A DNA stretch of 64,000 nt, from the NCBI GenBank assembly GCA_964019655.1, contig CAXHTR010000005.1, positions 1,178,001-1,242,000 on the forward strand, read 5' to 3'. Positions 29,208-38,703 of the stretch are shown in pieces (position 1 is the first letter of the stretch; every line of letters starts with the position of its first letter). The stretch comes from Perkinsela sp. pyNocScin1 (taxonomy: Eukaryota; Euglenozoa; Kinetoplastea; Prokinetoplastida; Perkinselidae). The translations under genes were made by a program, and so were the position numbers. The notes below the pieces were generated by a model. The model was not told the origin of the DNA, made no database searches, and saw only the letters and a program-made list of their open reading frames with translations.

Positions 29208-30068
29208 TCAACAATCCACACCACGTTGCGTCAAATCAGAAATACCTATTGCCTCATTCGCAGACAGGATGTGCTGGGCTATTCCATCCAGTCTCTGCAA
29301 ATACTTTGAAAGCACATCGAATTTCGACGCCCTTTGCCATGCACTGCGTCCACGATGGACGCGGATTCGAGCGTCCAGATCATTTTTGCACCTTTCCTTC
29401 TGTGTAAGCTTTTGCGACGTCGGACAAACACTGAAAATCTCTAAAGATTCAGGAAGCTGTGCATTGTCGACATATACGCTGCTAATATTGCTGTGAAGTA
29501 TGATGCAAAGTCGCATGGCGGATGGAAGCGCAGAAATGACGAGAGGTCCTATCCACCACCCATCGAAGATAGTCAGTTCTTCTATTTGCTGTGGCAGACT
29601 GCATAAGTCGATGTGGAGATCTTGTTTCAATTTCTTGTTTTCAATGAGGTCGTATTTTCTCCGAGAGCTGCATAATCGTAGGTGCATGCAACGAAGATCC
29701 CTTGGAAGCGCAGACGCTCGCCACCCGTCGAGCAGATCTATGTGACGGAAATATATCTCGCGAGCAGTACTTGGAAGGAAGCGCATGTCGACGATCCAGG
29801 CCGGATAGTCGTTCGATCGAATATTTCTATGGTACTTTCGCTGAAAAATGAGTGATTGGACCTCTCCGTCGGTGCACTCGACTCCACGCCAGGTGCATGG
29901 GTCATCGTTTCGCTCTTCGTGGAGCCGAAGGTAGAGCCACAAACAATCGCTTTCGTTTTTTGACCGCTTGTGCGTTGGGGCCATGGCGAGGGACATAAGC
30001 TGCGATTGCATGCGACGCGATTCTGCATTGAAGTCTGCAGTCAAGATAAGGGGAAAGAATAGTAGCAT
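29208..30068 (-). CDS. Short LRR protein, class 5
   Basis: 286 residues. Leader MLLFFPLILTADFNAES, then a variable stretch instead of the LSDQ helix, cap CTWRGVEC. Five eroded repeats start LPSTAREI, LPRDLRCM, LPQQIEEL, LPSAMRLC and LPESLEIF. The class-typical LWISALPS/VYVDNAQLPESL boundary is visible (compare the five-repeat genes at 58090 and 60200). A 90-residue repeat-free, Lys/Arg-rich tail contains DARIRVHRG, a version of the VDxRI marker. Only member of its class on the minus strand. Confidence 0.82.
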   Translation of the reverse strand: MLLFFPLILTADFNAESRRMQSQLMSLAMAPTHKRSKNESDCLWLYLRLHEERNDDPCTWRGVECTDGEVQSLIFQRKYHRNIRSNDYPAWIVDMRFLPSTAREIYFRHIDLLDGWRASALPRDLRCMHLRLCSSRRKYDLIENKKLKQDLHIDLCSLPQQIEELTIFDGWWIGPLVISALPSAMRLCIILHSNISSVYVDNAQLPESLEIFSVCPTSQKLTQKERCKNDLDARIRVHRGRSAWQRASKFDVLSKYLQRLDGIAQHILSANEAIGISDLTQRGVDC

Positions 30069-30160
30069 TCGAAAATAATGTCAATGCAAAAAAGCATACA
30101 TGGAAGACCTTTTACTTATAAAAAGATCTCAAAAACTAGTGCCTCACTCTCTATCTAATT

Positions 30161-31123
30161 TCACTTGTATGTACAGCCCCATTCATCGCATGCACCAGAT
30201 GCCACAGCGGTATACGGCTCCGCATGGGTCAAAGAAGTTCCTTTGCCACTGTTGTTCGTGGCTTTTATGTCCCACTCTCGGCTGAGGACATCTGCAGAAG
30301 TGTATTCCACACAGAAATTATTGTCCTCAATCCGCAGCCCATGCAGGCTCTTTGAGCACTTGTCGAGACAAATCCTACCTGAAAATTTGTTGCGCTGCAG
30401 AAAGAGCTGATTGATGCCCTCCGGGAGTTTATTGAGTACAACGCTCCCACTGAGCCGATTGTTCTCGAGCATGAGATGGAGCATGGAAGCTGGGAGGTGC
30501 TCCAGGTTGATTTCTCCTGAAAATTGGTTGTTCGAAAGATGGAGTTCCTGCAGGCTTGAGGGTAACTTTGTCAGATCCAAGCTTCCCGATAGCTTGTTGG
30601 CATTGCAATGGATGACTTCAAGGGCTGGTGGCAGGCTGTGGAGCGCGCAACTGCCGTGAAATTGGTTGAAGCTGAGGAAAAGCTCGATGAGCGCACCTGG
30701 CAGGCTCGTCAGGTCGACAGTCCCTGAAAAATGATTCTCAGGGATGTCCAGGACGGTCAGAGCCGGCGGCAGTCTGGGCGTCTCAAGTGTTCCGCATAGC
30801 CACAAGCGATTGGCCCGGAATTCGACTGCTTTTTGGGGTATAAAGGACATGTCGATGGTGCTACCGGTTTCTTTGGATCTCGGGTCTGGGAAGTACATCT
30901 CAACGCTTTGGACGTTCGACTCAGCATCACATGTCACGTGGTACCACGAGCAGGCGTCGGCGAAGTCGCCGTTGCCGTCCTGGAAGCGGCGCTTATCAGA
31001 TTCGGCGAGGTTTTCTATCAAGAGCTCCATGCGCATTTGGTCGGTAAGTGAGTGCATATCGGCGCGGGACAGCGGATAATCTGCTGTGGCTATGAGCTCA
31101 GAAGCTATCAGCGTGGAAAACAT
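30161..31123 (-). CDS. Class 2 LRR protein, 8 repeats
   Basis: 320 residues. Leader MFSTLIASELIATADYPLS resembles a conventional signal peptide more than most. Helix LTDQMRMELLIENL; cap CSWYHVTC, with Gly replaced by His. Eight repeats start IPQKAVEF, LPPALTVL, LPGALIEL, LPPALEVI, LPSSLQEL, LPASMLHL, LPEGINQL and CSKSLHGL. These are among the most regular repeats in the window (NHFSGTVDLTS, NQFSGEINLEH). The terminal segment has lost VDENG but keeps two cysteines near the end (ACDEWGCTYK). Confidence 0.9.
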   Translation of the reverse strand: MFSTLIASELIATADYPLSRADMHSLTDQMRMELLIENLAESDKRRFQDGNGDFADACSWYHVTCDAESNVQSVEMYFPDPRSKETGSTIDMSFIPQKAVEFRANRLWLCGTLETPRLPPALTVLDIPENHFSGTVDLTSLPGALIELFLSFNQFHGSCALHSLPPALEVIHCNANKLSGSLDLTKLPSSLQELHLSNNQFSGEINLEHLPASMLHLMLENNRLSGSVVLNKLPEGINQLFLQRNKFSGRICLDKCSKSLHGLRIEDNNFCVEYTSADVLSREWDIKATNNSGKGTSLTHAEPYTAVASGACDEWGCTYK

Positions 31124-31439
31124 TTCTTTGGGATGAAAGCGAAGAAAACATAAGAGAAAATTTGAAGCAGTAAGCAGCCATTGCCTCAGTCATTGTTTCC
31201 TACCTTATGAATTTTTAGACTGACAGGCCCCATTTTGAGTCATATGAAATTTCAACTGACCCAAAATTACCTTGCTGTAGCGATATTTCATTGGTATGTT
31301 AGAACAGAGATCTCTGGTGTTCGTGTACTTCACACTTTACCCCAAAGAGCTTCAGCCTGACCCTGAAAAATTCCAGTTTTCAAAGGTTGTGGGTAACTAG
31401 ACAAAATTGGTATAAGATCTCTCTGTACTCGCTTTGTCG
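31124..31439. other. Intergenic spacer
   Basis: 316 bp; nothing recognised. Confidence 0.5.
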
Positions 31440-32063
31440 TCACAAAAGCACTCGTCCAAAGTCAAGTGGATTATCAAGGGTCACGCTTTGTATGTTCGAG
31501 CCCTCCAGGTTAATTCGGAGTTTGGAAGGTGGCAGGGCGCCAATACGAACGACCTTGCCTGCGAGACCCGACTCATGCACTCGAAAGTGGTCGAGCGTAT
31601 CCGGTAAGACTGGTATAGATGAGATGGCATCAATGAAATTGCCATTGACGTGAAATGCGATCAAATGTGGTGGGAGCACATCTATTTCCAGCAGACCTGT
31701 CATATTACACGAGTCAATGAAAAAATATTTGATCGTGTCTGGAAAAGCAGAAGTCGTGATCGTTCCAGTGACGGCTTGCCGAACGATATATATCTCAGTG
31801 AGTGTTCGAGGGAGCATCGCGAAGTTCACAGAGCCGCTCAGACTCAGGAATGCAGAGTGCCAGTTGATAGTCTGGAAGTTTCCATCGCCATCGCAGTGCA
31901 CTTCACGCCACGTGCATGCGTCTTCTGGGTTTCCCGCTAGCTGCAATTTTGCATCATCGTCGTCCTCTGGTGTGAACAGCAACTCCATCCTTTGCTGCGG
32001 GCTGAGCATATCGGCAGCAAAGCGGCCGGCTGGTGTTGCATCCGAGAGAAGGAGATGAAGCAT
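31440..32063 (-). CDS. Class 6 LRR protein, 5 repeats
   Basis: 207 residues from ATG 32063; the frame is open to an ATG at 32114 but that extension crosses the TCATTCT stretch seen before other starts. Leader MLHLLLSDATPAGRF; helix LSPQQRMELLFTPE; cap LAGNPEDACTWREVHC (Cys50, Trp52, Cys57). Repeats start LPRTLTEI, FPDTIKYF, LPPHLIAF, LPDTLDHF and LPPSKLRI. Third member of the class 6 trio on this strand and the most diverged. Confidence 0.88.
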   Translation of the reverse strand: MLHLLLSDATPAGRFAADMLSPQQRMELLFTPEDDDDAKLQLAGNPEDACTWREVHCDGDGNFQTINWHSAFLSLSGSVNFAMLPRTLTEIYIVRQAVTGTITTSAFPDTIKYFFIDSCNMTGLLEIDVLPPHLIAFHVNGNFIDAISSIPVLPDTLDHFRVHESGLAGKVVRIGALPPSKLRINLEGSNIQSVTLDNPLDFGRVLL

Positions 32064-32641
32064 GCGAAATTGTGAAAAAGAATGACGAGTAAAAGTCGAG
32101 GGAATGATTGACAAAGCTAAAGATCTGATCTCAAAGATTCAAACTCGTCGAGCTCGGACGGACAAACCCGCTGTCTGAAGAAGAGCGCTTCAAAACATGG
32201 AAACCAAGCTTCTTTCAGTAGAACGAACGAAGGTGCTTTCAGTCCTATGGCACCTGGCTACACCTTCTTTTGCATAAATCGAAACCCATCAGTGTGCGCA
32301 CTTACGTTTACTCTCGTATCTACTCTGAAAATTTCATGTGCATAAAATTCTGCAGAATTTCAGGCGCAGACTGGTCGCTTGGCAAAAATATTGAAAAGAG
32401 AAAGAAAAACTTCTCCATATTGGGCTATGCGCGAGCTCCGTAAGATCTTTCGAAATTTGCAGAAGAAAGTGATGCTCTCACCACGAGTTCAATCATAAGT
32501 ACTTGAGTATGAAATGCATATTCTCAGCAAAATACAGCGCTTTCTACAATTATCTAAGCTCCATACATGACCTCGTATTTATACCACTCGTATGCCTATT
32601 ATGTTTATATTTTCCTATTATTCCTACTTCAACCCACCAGC
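32064..32641. other. Intergenic spacer
   Basis: 578 bp; no gene or LRR remnant recognised. Confidence 0.5.
32079..32085 (-). promoter_or_regulatory. TCATTCT initiator-like motif
   Basis: Minus-strand TCATTCT followed by TTTTCACAATTTCGC and the ATG at 32063, with no AG between. Confidence 0.35.
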
Positions 32642-33625
32642 CTACATGACGATAAGTTTGCCTCTCAGCACCCGCTCGATGGGCTCAAAGTTCTTCTTGC
32701 TCACGCGCACGCGGGCATCCGGCGGCAGCTTCGAGGCGTCGATCGTCCCCTGAAACTCGTTTTTCATTATGTTGATGCTTTGCATTCCAGCGGGGAGCGC
32801 GTCCAGCGAGACACTGCCGTCAAAACCGTTGTTGTTCAGTGCCAAGCTCGTGAGACCTGCTGGCAGCGAGTCGAGACGAATGCTCCCCGAAAATTCGTTG
32901 TGGCCCAGGAAAAGCACTTCAAGGTTCACAGGGAGCGTTTCCAGGGCGACACTACCCGTGAAAGCGTTCGACGAGATCTCCAGGATATTGAGGTTGGGCG
33001 GAAGCTTTGCTGTGCTGAGCGTCCCTGAGAGCGCATTGTTCGAGATCATCAAGGATTGAAGGTTCTTCGGAAGATCATCAAGTAAAACGTTTCCCGAAAA
33101 ATTGTTCTTGTAGACGTTAAAGTGTACCATATCTGACGGCAGTACATCGAGTTCCAGAGACCCCTCAAAATTGTTTTGGCTGACGTTAAGTCGTTTCAGA
33201 TCGGGTGGGAGAGACGCACAGTCCAAAGTTCCGTGAAAAGCGTTTTTTGACAGGGAGAGGGATTTCAGGCCTCGTGGGAGCCGAATGGTCTCAAGTGTTC
33301 CGGTCAGTGTGCCAGATGGCATCGTCTGCCAGGGATCTGGCTGCGAGAGGTCGCATTCTGTGAGCGTCGGCGGGAGTAAATCCAGGGATATTGGCCCATC
33401 CATGCGTGCTACGTTCTTCCAGCAAATTTTGTCTGCTTCTTCCCGCCAGTTGAGCATGACGCCTGGCCAGTCTTTGATAGAGAGCAAGTCACCTTCCTTG
33501 TCTTTGAACTGCTCTTGGTGTTTGAAGTCGCTGACGAGCATTTCGAGGCGCGTTTGGTCAGACAGGGAAGCCTCAGAGACACGGAATAGGCCGTCATCGG
33601 CGCAGAGCGTGGTAAGCAGGTTCAT
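32642..33625 (-). CDS. Class 3 LRR protein, 10 repeats
   Basis: 327 residues from ATG 33625; an upstream ATG at 33706 would add 27 residues unlike any paralog. Leader MNLLTTLCADDGLFRVS; helix LSDQTRLEMLVSDF; Cys-less cap (IKDWPGVML). Ten very regular repeats start LPPTLTEC, LPRGLKSL, LPPDLKRL, LPSDMVHF, LPKNLQSL, LPPNLNIL, LPVNLEVL, LPAGLTSL, LPAGMQSI and LPPDARVR. The last unit is partial and the protein ends in a basic hydrophobic tail (RVLRGKLIVM) with no VDENG. Repeat number is intermediate between the 8- and 15-repeat forms. Confidence 0.88.
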   Translation of the reverse strand: MNLLTTLCADDGLFRVSEASLSDQTRLEMLVSDFKHQEQFKDKEGDLLSIKDWPGVMLNWREEADKICWKNVARMDGPISLDLLPPTLTECDLSQPDPWQTMPSGTLTGTLETIRLPRGLKSLSLSKNAFHGTLDCASLPPDLKRLNVSQNNFEGSLELDVLPSDMVHFNVYKNNFSGNVLLDDLPKNLQSLMISNNALSGTLSTAKLPPNLNILEISSNAFTGSVALETLPVNLEVLFLGHNEFSGSIRLDSLPAGLTSLALNNNGFDGSVSLDALPAGMQSINIMKNEFQGTIDASKLPPDARVRVSKKNFEPIERVLRGKLIVM

Positions 33626-34312
33626 TTTTGAATGAAAATAAAAGGCTTGAAGGAGTGAGGTTCGTAGATAAGAATGGGTCATCATTCTCTCAAATGCGTA
33701 GTACATATGATGTTTATAAACGCGATCTTCAATTTACTACAGAATGCGTAGAAGAAAATCAATTTTGTTTCATTTTCTTTTTTGAGGAAAAAGCGTGTGT
33801 AGTCGCTTTCAAACGCCGCGGGGCGAGACAAACACTAAGCCCTTGCTGGGTCCAACCCATTACTATTTGCCAAACCTTTCTGTGATTCATAGGAATTGAT
33901 CCAGACTTAAGATTATCTGATAAAAAGCCTTTGCACGCCAATCTATAGGCGTTTGATGGAATTCTTGTAGATTATTTTGTAACTGATGCGAATTCAAGGC
34001 TTCGTCCTTTTTCCTAGGGGCTTAAAGTCATTCAGCATTGATATTCCCTGTTATCCAACTGATTTTCTTCTTTGCTAAATACATCATTCTTTTCCATCAA
34101 TTTTATGATCACGGCCTGTTTTGAATGAGAAGTGATTCCACTCTTGAAAGCGCTCGAACTAAAAGACATGAAAAAGGATTCAAGAGACTATCCAACGAGC
34201 GTATGAATCTTTGCACGATGTGGAAACTTGGGCGTAATACATACAGTTTTGAGCTAAATTTGCATGATGCTTGAGCTTCTCTACAAGGACATATCATCTT
34301 TCTACGAAGATG
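33626..34312. other. Intergenic spacer
   Basis: 687 bp, no gene recognised. Separates the mixed-class part of the minus block from the run of class 1 genes. Confidence 0.5.
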
Positions 34313-35272
34313 CTAATGTTCTCGCTTACTTCTCATCTGCATATGCATCGCAATTTCTTTCGAAGTGTACTGCGTACCATTTCCGTCGATGCATTTCATT
34401 TTGACGAAATCAGCCGAAACAGCAGGTAAGACGCGACGTGCGATGACAGCTGTCCTTAAAAACATATTCTTGCGGACATCGAGCGTTTCGAGGCTTGCCG
34501 GAAGCGAAAAGCACCGCAAAGTTCCGCTGAGTGCATTCTTACTCAAATCAATTTCCACAACATTGTGCGGAAGGTGATGGACGTCGATTTCCCCGGAAAA
34601 TCGGTTGTCGCTCAGGCCCAGAGTCGCGATGTTTTTCGGCAGATTTCGCAAGTTGATTGTCCCTGAAAGCCTGTTTCGCACAAGATCAAGTACTTCCAGT
34701 TTCTGTGGGAGATGGTCGAGTACGATGCCGCCATGTAGCGAATTGTTCGTCAGGAAAAGGGTCTTCATTTTCTGCGGGAGCGCAGTGAGGCAGCATGTGC
34801 CGGACACTGCGCCAGCCATCACTCCAAAGAACCATACATCTGGTGGAAGCCAGCGCAGATCCGCATTGCTATTGAGAATAACCCCGCGGAGAAAGAATTT
34901 CATCAGCTTTGGAGGAAGTGCTCTTGTATCAAGCGATCCCATCAGTTTCATGTCCCGAAAGTCGTGATTTACGACGTCAATGTTTAACAGCGTTGGTGGG
35001 AGATTCAGAAAGGAGAGCTTTCCAATGAGTAACTTTCCCGATTTTGCATCCTCGTTCATATCTATTTCGATGACCTGTCGGCGGCCATTACATTTAACGC
35101 CCCGCCACTTGCATGTGTCCTTGTAGCTGCCATCTGGACTAATAAACTCTGCTTTTGAGCCCGCTTTGAGTCTGTCGATGAATGTCTCCATAAGCGCTTG
35201 GTCAGAGAGTGCACTGATGTCGAGGGGGTAGATGGGGGGTCCTGGAAGGAGAAGAAGGGATGATGCTTGCAT
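34313..35272 (-). CDS. Class 1 LRR protein, 8 repeats
   Basis: 319 residues. Leader MQASSLLLLPGPPIYPLD replaces DRS with GPP. Helix LSDQALMETFIDRL; cap CKWRGVKC at 54-61. Repeats start LPPTLLNI, LPPKLMKF, LPPDVWFF, LPQKMKTL, LPQKLEVL, LPKNIATL, LPHNVVEI and LPASLETL. The AVSGTCCLTALPQKMKTLF stretch (double Cys in repeat 3-4) is shared with its neighbours at 35354-39600 and with 11751. Terminal segment KCIDGNGTQY. Last transcribed of five consecutive class 1 genes. Confidence 0.9.
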   Translation of the reverse strand: MQASSLLLLPGPPIYPLDISALSDQALMETFIDRLKAGSKAEFISPDGSYKDTCKWRGVKCNGRRQVIEIDMNEDAKSGKLLIGKLSFLNLPPTLLNIDVVNHDFRDMKLMGSLDTRALPPKLMKFFLRGVILNSNADLRWLPPDVWFFGVMAGAVSGTCCLTALPQKMKTLFLTNNSLHGGIVLDHLPQKLEVLDLVRNRLSGTINLRNLPKNIATLGLSDNRFSGEIDVHHLPHNVVEIDLSKNALSGTLRCFSLPASLETLDVRKNMFLRTAVIARRVLPAVSADFVKMKCIDGNGTQYTSKEIAMHMQMRSKREH

Positions 35273-35756
35273 TTTAATACACGAATATATACGAAAGATG
35301 AGATGATTAACATATGTATCATAAACAGCATCCCTTTCACACAGGAAATTGACTCACTTGTACTTTCGTATATCACTTGATGTGTATGGCGCGCCATTTT
35401 CATTGACAACGTTCGCCATCTTTGCAAAGTCAGCAGAAACTACCGATAGCGCAGCCCTCGCGATAACAGCAGTCCCATAAAATGCATTTTTACTGAGGTC
35501 GAGCAGCTCGACGTTCTTTGGAAGGCTCAGAACTTTGAGCTTACCGGTGAGCCGATTATTATTCAGATATAATTCTTTGAGAGATGTATTGTGCATAAGA
35601 TGCTCGACATCGATTTCACCCGAAAAGTCATTTTCTTTGAGATTGAGCGACGTAAGCCCTGTTGAAAGATGCTTGAAGCTCAAAATTCCTGAGAGATCGT
35701 TCACAGAGTGACCAGGGTCAAAACTTAGTGGAGAATTCGCAAGTGCCCCTCCACTA

Positions 35757-35940
35757 AGAAAAAAGCTTTTCTGTTAAGTAAAGAACTTTTCTGTTAAGTA
35801 AAGAACTTTTCCATTAAGAAAAGAACTTTGCCGGTAAGAAAAGAACTTTCCCATTAAGAAAAGAACTTTGCCGGTAAGAAAAGAACTTTCCCATTAAGAA
35901 AAGAACTTTTCTGTTAAGAAATGAACTTTCATGTTCTTGA
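35757..35940 (+). repeat. 20-bp tandem repeat array, left
   Basis: About nine units of the type AAGAACTTTTCTGTTAAGTA, with variants at the centre (TTCTG, TTCCA, TGCCG, TCCCA). Same orientation and variants as the array at 36469-36640. Confidence 0.85.
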
Positions 35941-36001
35941 AGAGAAGACCCGGGCTTCCCGGGCTGTTGGAACGGGAAAGAGAGAAAAGGTAAAAGCTTA
36001 G

Positions 36002-36036
36002 GGCCAAGCACCGGGCGTAGCCCGGGGCGTCCAACG
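36002..36036 (+). repeat. 35-bp GC-rich repeat, copy 1
   Basis: Begins GGCCAAGCACCGGGCGTAGC and contains the hairpin CCGGGC-GTA-GCCCGG. An identical copy starts 71 bases downstream. Confidence 0.85.
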
Positions 36037-36072
36037 ACTACTGAGACGGAAGAAAAGAAAGGGGAAACCCAA

Positions 36073-36107
36073 GGCCAAGCACCGGGCGTAGCCCGGGGCG
36101 TCCAACG
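36073..36107 (+). repeat. 35-bp GC-rich repeat, copy 2
   Basis: Identical to the copy at 36002-36036, with the same hairpin. Confidence 0.85.
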
Positions 36108-36468
36108 CCTGCTGCGAAGCCGATTTTCACAGGGTACAGAGTCAGAGACCGCAGAAAAAGCGCCGCAGGCGGGGGCCCGGGGCCGGAACGGCCCCGAAAT
36201 CAAAATTCGAGCACCGCAAATAGCCGCGCTTGCATTAGAGTAGTAAAAAGAAAGGAAAGAAACTATTGCTTGCGAAGAACGTTCATCCATCTCACATCTA
36301 AGGTCGGAGCGGTCTCTGAGGGCTGTTGCGCAGTGCTTTCTGCTGCTTCCGAAACCCGCGGAGCTACTGCTCGGAAGGTCTCTACACAATACTTTTTCCA
36401 GGGCCGCGAAGGCAATACACTTTCCAACTTTCTAAAGAAGTTTTTGGCTTAGAAAGGAGCCTTGGTAT

Positions 36469-36655
36469 TTGAAAAAAAAGTTTTACATTTAGAAAAGAAC
36501 TTTTCTGTTAAGTAAAGAACTTTGCCGGTAAGAAAAGAACTTTCCCATTTAGAAAAAAACTTTTCTGTTAAGAAAAGAACTTTTACATTAAGAAAAGAAC
36601 TTTTACATTAAGAAAAGAACTTTTCCGTTAAGTTTTGGACTTTTGCCAGTAAGTA
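36469..36655 (+). repeat. 20-bp tandem repeat array, right
   Basis: About eight units (AAGAACTTTTCTGTTAAGTA and variants such as AAGAACTTTTACATTAAGAA) at the right side of the insertion, in direct orientation to the left array. Confidence 0.85.
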
Positions 36656-37540
36656 CACACCCGGAACAGAGAGATCAAGCATCTGCAGCGTGTTTGGAAG
36701 ATGGTCAAGCGTGATGCTTCCCTCGAGCATGTTTACCCTCAGAATGAGATGTATTATTGTGGATGGAAGCGCAGAAAGACAGCAGGTTCCTCTAACCGCG
36801 CTCATTGTCACGGAGAAAAGCTTCAACTCAGGTGGAAGCCGTCGGAGGTCTATTGGTATGTTTAGACCGACTCTGTGAATTACGCATCCTCGGAGATCAA
36901 AAGGAAGCGTGATCGCGTCTAGTGTTCCCATAAGTGTATTGGATGCATGAATAAGGCTCAAACTCTGCGTGGATGGTGGAAGGGCTTCAAAATCGATGAC
37001 ACCAGCGAAAGATTCCGCGATATTCCCATTCGTTCCCCAGTCGACGTTCTTGACTCTTCGACGGCCATTGCACTGGACACCTCTCCACTTACAGATATCT
37101 TTGTAGGTCCCGTCGGGATGCATGAATGTCTGCTTGGATTCATCAGTGAACCAAAATACGACGGCCTCCATGAGTGCTTGATCGGAGGCGGCAGATAGGT
37201 GCAGTGGGCAAACAGAGCGGTCAGGCAGTAGTAGAAGCGACGATGCTTGCATTTCTAAATATTTTGACTGAAAGATACTCTTCGAGAATAAAATCAATGA
37301 AGTAAGAAAGTCATGATACCTTGGCTCTCGAGCTTAAGGTTTATAAATTTAGGGATTCTTTACATTTAAACAAGTGCTTTGGCCGAAGTCAAAAGCTTTC
37401 TACTTTTCTGTATCGCCAATGTGCCGAAGAGAAAGAAGCACTACCGACATCATGAAGACGATATGGGACTTTTGAAATGAATACACTTTTTTTTTCATTG
37501 CAAAAGCGCCACATTTCCGAGTCTCTTTTTTGCTTCCAGT

Positions 37541-38575
37541 TTATCTTCCATAATCATTGAACTGTCTCTTTGGTTCAGCAGAATATGCAGAAAGATTATC
37601 GATCTCACTTCTGTAGGAAAGTTGTTGAGGTCTTTTCATTCTTCTATTTTTTCGTAGTTCACTCGATGTGTATGGAGCTCCATTTTCATCGACAACGTTA
37701 GCCATCTTTGCAAAGCTGGCGGAAACAGCTGGAAACGTGGCACGCGAGATGACAGCTGTCCCAAAAAATGCGTTATCGGTGACATCAAGAATGTCGACGC
37801 TCTTGGGCAGGCTCGGAATTTTGAGACTCCCCATCACTTGGTTGCTCCTTATGTGAATCTCTTTCAGCGATTCATTTTGCAAAAGGTGCGCAAAGTTGAT
37901 TTCTCCATAAAACTTGTTTTCATTGAGATTGAGCAATGCTAGGCGTGAAGGAAGGTGATATAAACGCAGACTTCCCGAGAGACTATTCTTGGAGAGATCA
38001 AGGGACTCGAGCGTGCTCGGGAGATGATCGAGCATGATACTGCCGTCGAGCCAGTTTTCCCGCAGTGAGAGGTTGGTCAATCGACATGGGAGTGCCGTGA
38101 GACTGCAGCTGCCGGTGAGCATGCTCGACGTCACTGCGAAAATTTGAAGGAATTTTGGGAGCCGGCGCAGATCGATCGGCGCGCGAATGCCGGCACCACG
38201 CAGAATTAATCCTGACATACTTGGAGGCAGTGCACTCGTGTCCAGCGCTGCTCGCATCGTGTGTGATGCATGAAAAAGAGCGAGGCAGGTGATAGATGGC
38301 GGGAGGAGATCAAAATCCATTGTGCCAGCAAACGACTGAGCGACTCTGGTAATCTCGCCCCAGTTGATATCGGTGGCCCTTCGGCGGCCATCGCATTGCA
38401 CACCTTTCCACTTGCAGACTTCCTTGTAGCTACCGTCTGGGTTTTTGAATATGTGCTTGGACTTCTCTGTCAAACCGTCTATGAAGGCCTCCATGAGCGC
38501 CTGGTCGGAGGCGCCGTGTAGGTGAAGTGGGCAAACGATGCGATTGGGTACAATGAAGAGCGATGCGGCTTGCAT
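37541..38575 (-). CDS. Class 1 LRR protein, 8 repeats
   Basis: 344 residues from ATG 38575, chosen because Cys54 and Cys61 of CKWKGVQC then match all class 1 members; the ORF is open to 38689. Leader MQAASLFIVPNRIV; helix ASDQALMEAFIDGL. Repeats start LPPSITCL, LPPSMSGL, LPKFLQIF, LPCRLTNL, LPSTLESL, LPSRLALL, LLQNESLKEI and LPKSVDIL. Repeat 7 carries a two-residue insertion (LLQNESLKEI) shared with the interrupted neighbour, evidence of a recent common duplication. VVDENGAPYTSSELRK, then a 30-residue basic tail. Confidence 0.9.
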   Translation of the reverse strand: MQAASLFIVPNRIVCPLHLHGASDQALMEAFIDGLTEKSKHIFKNPDGSYKEVCKWKGVQCDGRRRATDINWGEITRVAQSFAGTMDFDLLPPSITCLALFHASHTMRAALDTSALPPSMSGLILRGAGIRAPIDLRRLPKFLQIFAVTSSMLTGSCSLTALPCRLTNLSLRENWLDGSIMLDHLPSTLESLDLSKNSLSGSLRLYHLPSRLALLNLNENKFYGEINFAHLLQNESLKEIHIRSNQVMGSLKIPSLPKSVDILDVTDNAFFGTAVISRATFPAVSASFAKMANVVDENGAPYTSSELRKNRRMKRPQQLSYRSEIDNLSAYSAEPKRQFNDYGR

Positions 38576-38703
38576 TGGAGAAAGAAACAAATGCAAAATG
38601 AGAAAATAGCTGTCTTTGTGCGGCTTCCTCAAGAAACAGCGAAGTGCATTAGAGCTATTTTGAACATATTCACAGCAATATCTATTCAATAATCGGAACC
38701 ACT

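Larger units (their letters stand above)
35709..36671. mobile_element. 963-bp insertion with 6-bp target duplication
   Basis: Sequence present between two halves of an LRR gene and flanked by ACAGAG (35703-35708 and 36666-36671). Outer parts are 20-bp minisatellite arrays; the middle (about 35941-36240) is GC-rich with a duplicated 35-bp hairpin segment. The ends show weak inverted similarity (GGTCAAAACTTAGTGG on the left; on the right the complement reads GTCCAAAACTTAACGG). No transposase or reverse transcriptase is encoded, so if mobile it would be non-autonomous. The class is not recognised. Confidence 0.65.
35354..37252 (-). pseudogene. Class 1 LRR gene split by an insertion
   Basis: The 5' part (from ATG 37252) has leader MQASSLLLLPDRS, helix ASDQALMEAV, cap CKWRGVQC (54-61) and repeats LPPSTQSL, LPFDLRGC, LPPELKLF, LPSTIIHL and LPNTLQML, reaching LDLS at about 36672. 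The 3' part resumes with NDLSGIL at about 35703 and runs through LSTGLTSL, LMHNTSLKEL and LPKNVELL to VVNENGAPY. The 963 bp between them (35709-36671) are bounded by direct copies of ACAGAG. 963 is a multiple of three and both halves are in the same phase, so the halves belong to one formerly continuous 311-residue gene. The closest intact paralog is its upstream neighbour at 37541-38575. Confidence 0.88.

Noticed and set aside
35757-35940. 20-bp repeat arrays as a CRISPR array
   Set aside because: Units are contiguous without unique spacers, and the surroundings are eukaryotic.
35814-36389. 191-codon minus-strand ORF across the insertion
   Set aside because: It is made of minisatellite units read as SSFLN/KFFS repeats plus the GC-rich core; no domain, no leader and no homology to neighbours. 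It is a by-product of the repeats.
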